From the NCBI GenBank assembly GCA_022823625.1, contig JAJEHQ010000039.1, positions 1-39,017 on the forward strand: a DNA stretch of 39,017 nt. Direction: 5' to 3'. This document shows, one piece after another, positions 35,279 through 39,017 of the stretch (positions within the stretch are counted from its first letter, which is position 1; each line of letters begins with the position of its first letter). The DNA is from Gammaproteobacteria bacterium (lineage in GTDB: Bacteria > Pseudomonadota > Gammaproteobacteria > Arenicellales > JAJDZL01). The notes under the pieces are model-generated. The model was not told the origin of the DNA. It made no database searches and saw only the letters and a program-made list of their open reading frames with translations. A program made the translations under genes and the position numbers.

Positions 35279-36295
35279 ATGCGAAACGAAATGACGTTAG
35301 TTCGCACTCAAAAGTTGTTCAAGTACTTCAATGTATCGGGCGGCCTGCTGGATCAACTATCTGTTCAGAATGGAAGACTGAAACGACAGGTTGATCTAGT
35401 TAAAGCATTGAATGGAATCGATTTATCAGTTCACAGTGGAGAAGTGCTCTGTCTCGTCGGCGAGAGCGGTTGCGGCAAAACAACAGTTGGTCGAACCATT
35501 ATGGGCCTGCTGCCACCTTCAAGCGGAGAAATCAGTTACCGAGGTGAACGAATTGACCATCTTTCTCGCAGTCGACTTCTGCCCTATCGCCAAAAAATGC
35601 AAATGATCTTCCAGAATTCCTATGCTTCCTTGAATCCACGAAAGACAGTCTCTGCGACCCTGCTCGAACCGGTTCGTTTTCACAATCCCAGGCACTCGAC
35701 AGCAGAACTTAAAGAAAAAGTGAAGGAAGTAATGGAGTCCGTTGGCATCGATCCGAAATGGGGTGCACGATATTCGCATGAAATTTCTGGAGGCCAAAGA
35801 CAGCGCATCAGCATTGCGCGGGCATTGATGGTCGATCCAGAATTCATTGTCGCTGACGAACCAATTTCCGCACTTGATGTATCTATTCAAGCACAGATAC
35901 TCAATCTTCTTGGCGATGCCCGGGAACAAAGAGGTCTCACCTATTTATTCATTACGCATGATCTCTCTGTAGTGGAGCATTTTGGAACCAGGGTTGCAGT
36001 CATGTATCTCGGTCGAATCTGTGAAGTGGGAAAAACCAGCGAGATATTTGGTGCTCCTCGACATCCATATACTCAAGCGCTGCTCAGCGCCATACCCAAA
36101 CTAGGGAAACAAAAATCACCCCACATTAGAATGAGAGGTGAAGTCCCCACAGCAATTGATTTACCATCTGGCTGCGTATTTCACAATCGCTGTGCACACG
36201 CCAAAGAAATCTGCAAAACAGATGTACCTGAACTTAAAAATGAAAGTTCTGAAGCTCAGGTTGCGTGTCACGGCATTGAACATAGTTGGTTTTAG
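35279..36295 (+). CDS. dppF: ABC transporter ATP-binding protein, DppF type
   Basis: 338 residues from ATG at 35279, preceded by GAGGAA; the longer frame starting at 35246 lies within dppD and lacks a binding site. Walker A GESGCGKTT, Q-loop MIFQNSYASLNPRK, signature ISGGQRQR, Walker B FIVADEPISALD and ITHDLS are complete. The C-terminal extension has GCVFHNRCAHAKEIC and VACHG, matching the partner ATPase. Last gene of the five-gene operon; decayed IS110 sequence begins directly downstream. Confidence 0.95.
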   Translation: MRNEMTLVRTQKLFKYFNVSGGLLDQLSVQNGRLKRQVDLVKALNGIDLSVHSGEVLCLVGESGCGKTTVGRTIMGLLPPSSGEISYRGERIDHLSRSRLLPYRQKMQMIFQNSYASLNPRKTVSATLLEPVRFHNPRHSTAELKEKVKEVMESVGIDPKWGARYSHEISGGQRQRISIARALMVDPEFIVADEPISALDVSIQAQILNLLGDAREQRGLTYLFITHDLSVVEHFGTRVAVMYLGRICEVGKTSEIFGAPRHPYTQALLSAIPKLGKQKSPHIRMRGEVPTAIDLPSGCVFHNRCAHAKEICKTDVPELKNESSEAQVACHGIEHSWF

Positions 36296-36318
36296 TGCAG
36301 TCAATAAAATCTGAAACT

Positions 36319-36705
36319 CTAAAGTCGAACGGTGCGCATCTGTTCGTGGACTGATAGCCTGCATGTAAGCATCCAATTATCGTTCTTGGCACCTGCTGGC
36401 GACTCGCGCTCCCGCAATCTATCAACTGATTGGGACCAATCGAATAAACTGCAAAGTCCCAGTCAATCATGGCTTCAACCACCGGACTGTGGGGTGTCTC
36501 AATTGCAAACGCTACCTTGACAGTGGCATAACTTGCTATCGAGACCATTCACAACCAAGTCCAGGATGTCGAGCCTAAGATTTCCTTTTGATTCCAATTT
36601 CTGATATTGCTGCCGCGAAATACTTACTTGCATCATCTGTCTTTTTTGGTTAAGCCCTAAGTCAATGCATCGCTTCTGCAGTTGTTGAAGTAGTGAACAC
36701 ATCAC
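36319..36705 (-). mobile_element. IS110-family transposase remnant
   Basis: One minus-strand frame gives KVAFAIETPHSPVVEAMIDW and FAVYSIGPNQL, the segment of IS110-type transposases usually read as (E)-x-PHGPVVExLLxxGFxVYxINPKQLDR. After a one-base shift near 36420 the next frame gives DRLRERESPAGAKNDNW, matching the conserved RFSPAGAKDDRRDA block, before a stop at 36319-36321. The N-terminal part (36530-36705) is shifted again. The C-terminal half with the catalytic serine is missing, so the element is dead. Confidence 0.65.
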
Positions 36706-36934
36706 TAGGTAGACACATAAGGCAGTTCACTGCCAATAGATATATTTCCTTCGTAGAAATTTGTAGTAATAAACACGACTATGCAACACAAACACTGCTT
36801 TTAGTGGTAGATGAAGAATTACGCATGTTCAAGTGCAATGTTTAAACACAAAATACTCTAAAGCCACCTCATTCTTGTTGTGACGGGGACAGACAAGAGT
36901 CATCCAGAGATGACGACATGCCTCAATGGGATAA

Positions 36935-36966
36935 TCCGTGTGGGAGAAATTACTCTCCCACACGGA
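36935..36966 (-). terminator. Strong hairpin downstream of the BCCT gene
   Basis: TCCGTGTGGGAGA (36935-36947) and TCTCCCACACGGA (36954-36966) form a perfect 13-bp stem around a 6-nt loop, about 52 bp after the BCCT stop codon. Neither strand shows a T tract afterwards, so it could terminate, protect the 3' end, or both. Confidence 0.65.
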
Positions 36967-37018
36967 CTGTATCGTGCTCTTGCAGTCAACTACTGAAATT
37001 CAGCAGTTGCTGCAGCAG

Positions 37019-38668
37019 TTATTCCGCAGTTGCTGGGGCCGCTTGGGCTGATTCAACTACTACGGCTGATGAGTCCTCACTCAGCGACTTCACAATACCG
37101 TATGTCATTAGCAACATGATCACACTCACCGGCAACGCAGCCGCGATGGATGCTGTCTGCAGCGCACCGAGACCACCGGCAAGTAGAAGAACCGCTGCAA
37201 CGAATCCCTCTCCGAGTCCCCATACGATTCGGAACTTCTGTGGTGGGTGATCATCGCCCATGCTGAGCATTGTTGTGATCACCAGCGTCCCGGAGTCCGA
37301 AGAGGTGATGAACCATGTAGCCAACAGAAATGTGGCCAGGGCGGCCATGATCCAGTTGAGCCAGTTCACTCCCGTCATCAAATCGATAGTGCCGTAGAGG
37401 GCAGCGGGCAGATTCCAGTTTCGGACAAGCTCCGCAATACCTGCCGTCCCTGCTCCACCTTCAGCAGTCAACTCGATATACATCGCGTTGCCACCGAAAA
37501 TACAGAGCCAGAAGAAAGCCAGTGTGGTCGGTACGAACATTACACCAACCATGAACTCTCGGATGGTACGCCCCCGGCTGATGCGAGCGATAAACATTCC
37601 AACGAATGGAGCCCACGATATCCACCAGCCCCAATAGAAGATAGTCCAACCACCCTGCCAGTCTCTTTCACCTTCAGCGTTGAAAGTGGCAAATCCCATC
37701 GGGATTGCATTCCAGAGATAGTCGCCGATAGTGGTCACGAAAAATCCCATTAGCCATTGTGCAGGGCCACCGAAAAGGAAGTACGCCAACAGAACCGCTG
37801 ACAACCAGATATTCCACTCCGAAATAATTCGAATGCCTTTCCCAACACCAGATACGGCCGACAGGGTCGCCACGGCAGAAATCACGGCAATCAATGTTAC
37901 CTGGGTGATGACCCCAGGGTCGATACCAAACAGGTGGTTGAGACCAGCTGCCATCTGGCTTACACCGAGGCCGAGTGAAGTTGCAACTCCGAAAACGGTT
38001 CCGAAGACAGCTAACAAATCCACTGCGTGCCCAACTGGCCCGTAGATTTTTTCGCCGATGATCGGATATAGGGATGACCTCAGAGTCAAGGGCAACTTCT
38101 TCCTGAATCCAAAGTACGCCAGGCAAAGACCGATTATCACGTAGACTGCCCAAGCGTGGAATCCCCAATGAAAGTAGGTGACCCGCATCGCATGTACAGC
38201 GCGTTCCTCATTCATCTCCGTCACCATTGCCCGGTCTGCAAACGGATTGTTCGGATAACCCCATGGCTGCGTGTTGTCGAAGTAAAACATTGGCTCTGCG
38301 ATACCGAAAAATAGCAGGCCAATACCTACTCCAGCCGAGAAAAGCATCGCGAACCAGGAGAAGTTGCTAAACTCCGGTTTGGAGTTGTCATCCCCTAGTT
38401 TGACAGACCCATGTCGACTGCACATCAGGTAGATACAGACAAAGAACATGATTACTAAGGCACTCACGTAGTACCAGTTGAGTGCGGATTCGATCCAGCC
38501 TCGCACCGCCGCATAAATACCGTTCGCGAATTCCACGTTGAGTGCTGTGAAAACGACAAACGCCACGACCATCGCCTTCGATGCGATCCCCATACCGGGG
38601 TGAAGACCTTTCCAAAGGCCTCCAGTCGCTACCAAATTCTGGATACCATTGGATTTTTTATCATTCAT
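37019..38668 (-). CDS. BCCT-family betaine/carnitine/choline transporter
   Basis: 549 residues with about twelve membrane segments and the family's tryptophan-rich core: FHWGFHAWAVYVIIG, FYWGWWISWAPFVGMFIARISRGRTIREF and TSSDSGTLVITTM. The glycine-rich segment GVGIGLLFFGIAEPMFYF is also present. It should import a quaternary ammonium compound (glycine betaine, choline, carnitine) or a related zwitterion such as DMSP, driven by Na+ or H+. It has no long C-terminal osmosensory extension. The start is secure, with GGAGGGT 6 nt before the ATG. A monocistronic unit with its own hairpin terminator. Confidence 0.95.
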   Translation of the reverse strand: MNDKKSNGIQNLVATGGLWKGLHPGMGIASKAMVVAFVVFTALNVEFANGIYAAVRGWIESALNWYYVSALVIMFFVCIYLMCSRHGSVKLGDDNSKPEFSNFSWFAMLFSAGVGIGLLFFGIAEPMFYFDNTQPWGYPNNPFADRAMVTEMNEERAVHAMRVTYFHWGFHAWAVYVIIGLCLAYFGFRKKLPLTLRSSLYPIIGEKIYGPVGHAVDLLAVFGTVFGVATSLGLGVSQMAAGLNHLFGIDPGVITQVTLIAVISAVATLSAVSGVGKGIRIISEWNIWLSAVLLAYFLFGGPAQWLMGFFVTTIGDYLWNAIPMGFATFNAEGERDWQGGWTIFYWGWWISWAPFVGMFIARISRGRTIREFMVGVMFVPTTLAFFWLCIFGGNAMYIELTAEGGAGTAGIAELVRNWNLPAALYGTIDLMTGVNWLNWIMAALATFLLATWFITSSDSGTLVITTMLSMGDDHPPQKFRIVWGLGEGFVAAVLLLAGGLGALQTASIAAALPVSVIMLLMTYGIVKSLSEDSSAVVVESAQAAPATAE

Positions 38669-38885
38669 ATTACCCTCCCAGTTCTTAAGTGATAGAATTT
38701 CTACTGGATTACGTAAAAGTTAGACAAGCTACTGATAACTTTTCATTTTTAAAGACAACGCATTTACCGTAGTTGTTAAAATCAATTTTGTGACTGCGCT
38801 GACTTCGACCATCTCAACCCTTGTTGAAGAACCCAATTTCAGCAATAATAACAGTATGATCGATTTAATACAAGCCAAAGTGTTG

Positions 38886-38942
38886 TCCAACGAGAAATGA
38901 GTCTGAAGCAGGATTCCGTTTCCAACGAGAAATGAGTCTGAA
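38886..38942 (+). repeat. Two 22-bp direct repeats with 35-bp period
   Basis: Identical 22-mers at 38886-38907 and 38921-38942 separated by 13 bp. They precede a partial open frame at the right edge and are interpreted as transposase-binding repeats. Confidence 0.9.
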
Positions 38943-38973
38943 AAACCGAGGTGATCGGGTTCATCATAGGCGG

Positions 38974-39017
38974 ATGAAGACGATCATGAAACTGGAAGAA
39001 ATCAGGACTCTGGAAGA
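38974..39017 (+). CDS. Partial ORF, possible transposase N-terminus
   Basis: Only the first 14 codons lie in the window (MKTIMKLEEIRTLE), open to the edge. Start at 38974 or the in-frame ATG at 38986, which has GGATGAAG upstream. Too short for a homology call; the position 30 bp after the terminal repeats suggests the first transposase gene of an insertion sequence. Confidence 0.35.
   Translation, partial: MKTIMKLEEIRTLE

Larger units (their letters stand above)
38881..39017 (+). mobile_element. Probable left end of an IS21-like insertion sequence (cut by the window edge)
   Basis: A 22-bp sequence starting TCCAACGAGAAATGAGTCTG occurs twice in direct orientation (38886-38907 and 38921-38942), just inside a candidate terminus TGTTGTCC at 38881. 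Multiple direct terminal repeats plus a TGT end are typical of IS21-family elements, where they bind the IstA transposase. An open frame starts at 38974 or 38986 (MKTIMKLEEIRTLE) and runs out of the window, in the right place for istA. Only 14 codons are visible, so the family is an inference from end structure. Confidence 0.45.

Noticed and set aside
36721..36734. GGCAGT-TC-ACTGCC palindrome
   Set aside because: A 2-nt loop cannot form a stable RNA hairpin and there is no adjacent promoter or gene that it would control.
38886..38942. Repeat-spacer pattern resembling a mini-CRISPR
   Set aside because: Only two repeats with a 13-bp spacer and no cas genes; the spacing is wrong for CRISPR and suits transposase-binding repeats.

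Overview
The window looks like the chromosome of a Gram-negative proteobacterium, probably a marine or otherwise heterotrophic gammaproteobacterium. This rests on the gene content (acs, Tct tripartite transporter, BCCT transporter, Dpp-type ABC operon, zeta-GST/MaiA), periplasmic solute-binding proteins with signal peptides, and moderate G+C judged by eye. The taxonomic call is an inference; there is no rRNA or marker gene here. No tRNA, rRNA or CRISPR array was seen. No recognisable transcription factor is encoded among about 30 genes.

Region 1 (1-10.1 kb) is loose and partly decayed. It has a terminator-like hairpin, a frameshifted histone-deacetylase-family remnant, intact acetyl-CoA synthetase (acs), a Tas-like aldo/keto reductase, a remnant of a di-haem cytochrome c peroxidase, a coiled-coil membrane protein with 33-bp tandem repeats flanked by two copies of a ~140-bp imperfect repeat, a GST, and two AAA-type ATPases of the AAA_14/DUF4143 type with PD-(D/E)xK-like C-terminal motifs.

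Region 2 (10.6-22.1 kb) starts with a plus-strand aminotransferase. It is followed by a run of eleven minus-strand genes (read from 22.1 down to 11.8 kb): class III extradiol dioxygenase (HpaD-like), tctC-tctB-tctA, an unknown 174-aa protein, a DyP-type peroxidase, a benzoate-CoA-ligase-like enzyme, a 4-hydroxybenzoyl-CoA-thioesterase-like enzyme, maleylacetoacetate isomerase/zeta-GST, a tungsten-type aldehyde:ferredoxin oxidoreductase and a MoaD/ThiS-like protein. Region 3 (22.2-30.0 kb) has an HpaE-like aldehyde dehydrogenase and a formylglycine sulfatase/phosphonate hydrolase on plus. Next come a glutamine-synthetase-like ligase, a cytochrome P450 and an acetoacetate-decarboxylase-like protein on minus, then an FAH-family (HpaG-like) protein on plus. 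Regions 2 and 3 together look like an aromatic-compound uptake and catabolic island: import (Tct), trimming (sulfatase, P450, gamma-glutamyl ligase, aminotransferase), aldehyde and CoA-ester chemistry (AOR, CoA ligase, thioesterase), meta ring cleavage (HpaD-like) and processing of the ring-fission product (ALDH, FAH, possibly the ADC-like protein). The combination is unusual and I do not recognise it as a described pathway.

Region 4 (30.5-39.0 kb) holds a complete dppABCDF-type ABC transporter operon, a decayed IS110-family transposase, a BCCT-family transporter with a strong downstream hairpin and, at the right edge, what looks like the left end of an IS21-like insertion sequence (two 22-bp direct repeats followed by the start of an ORF that leaves the window).
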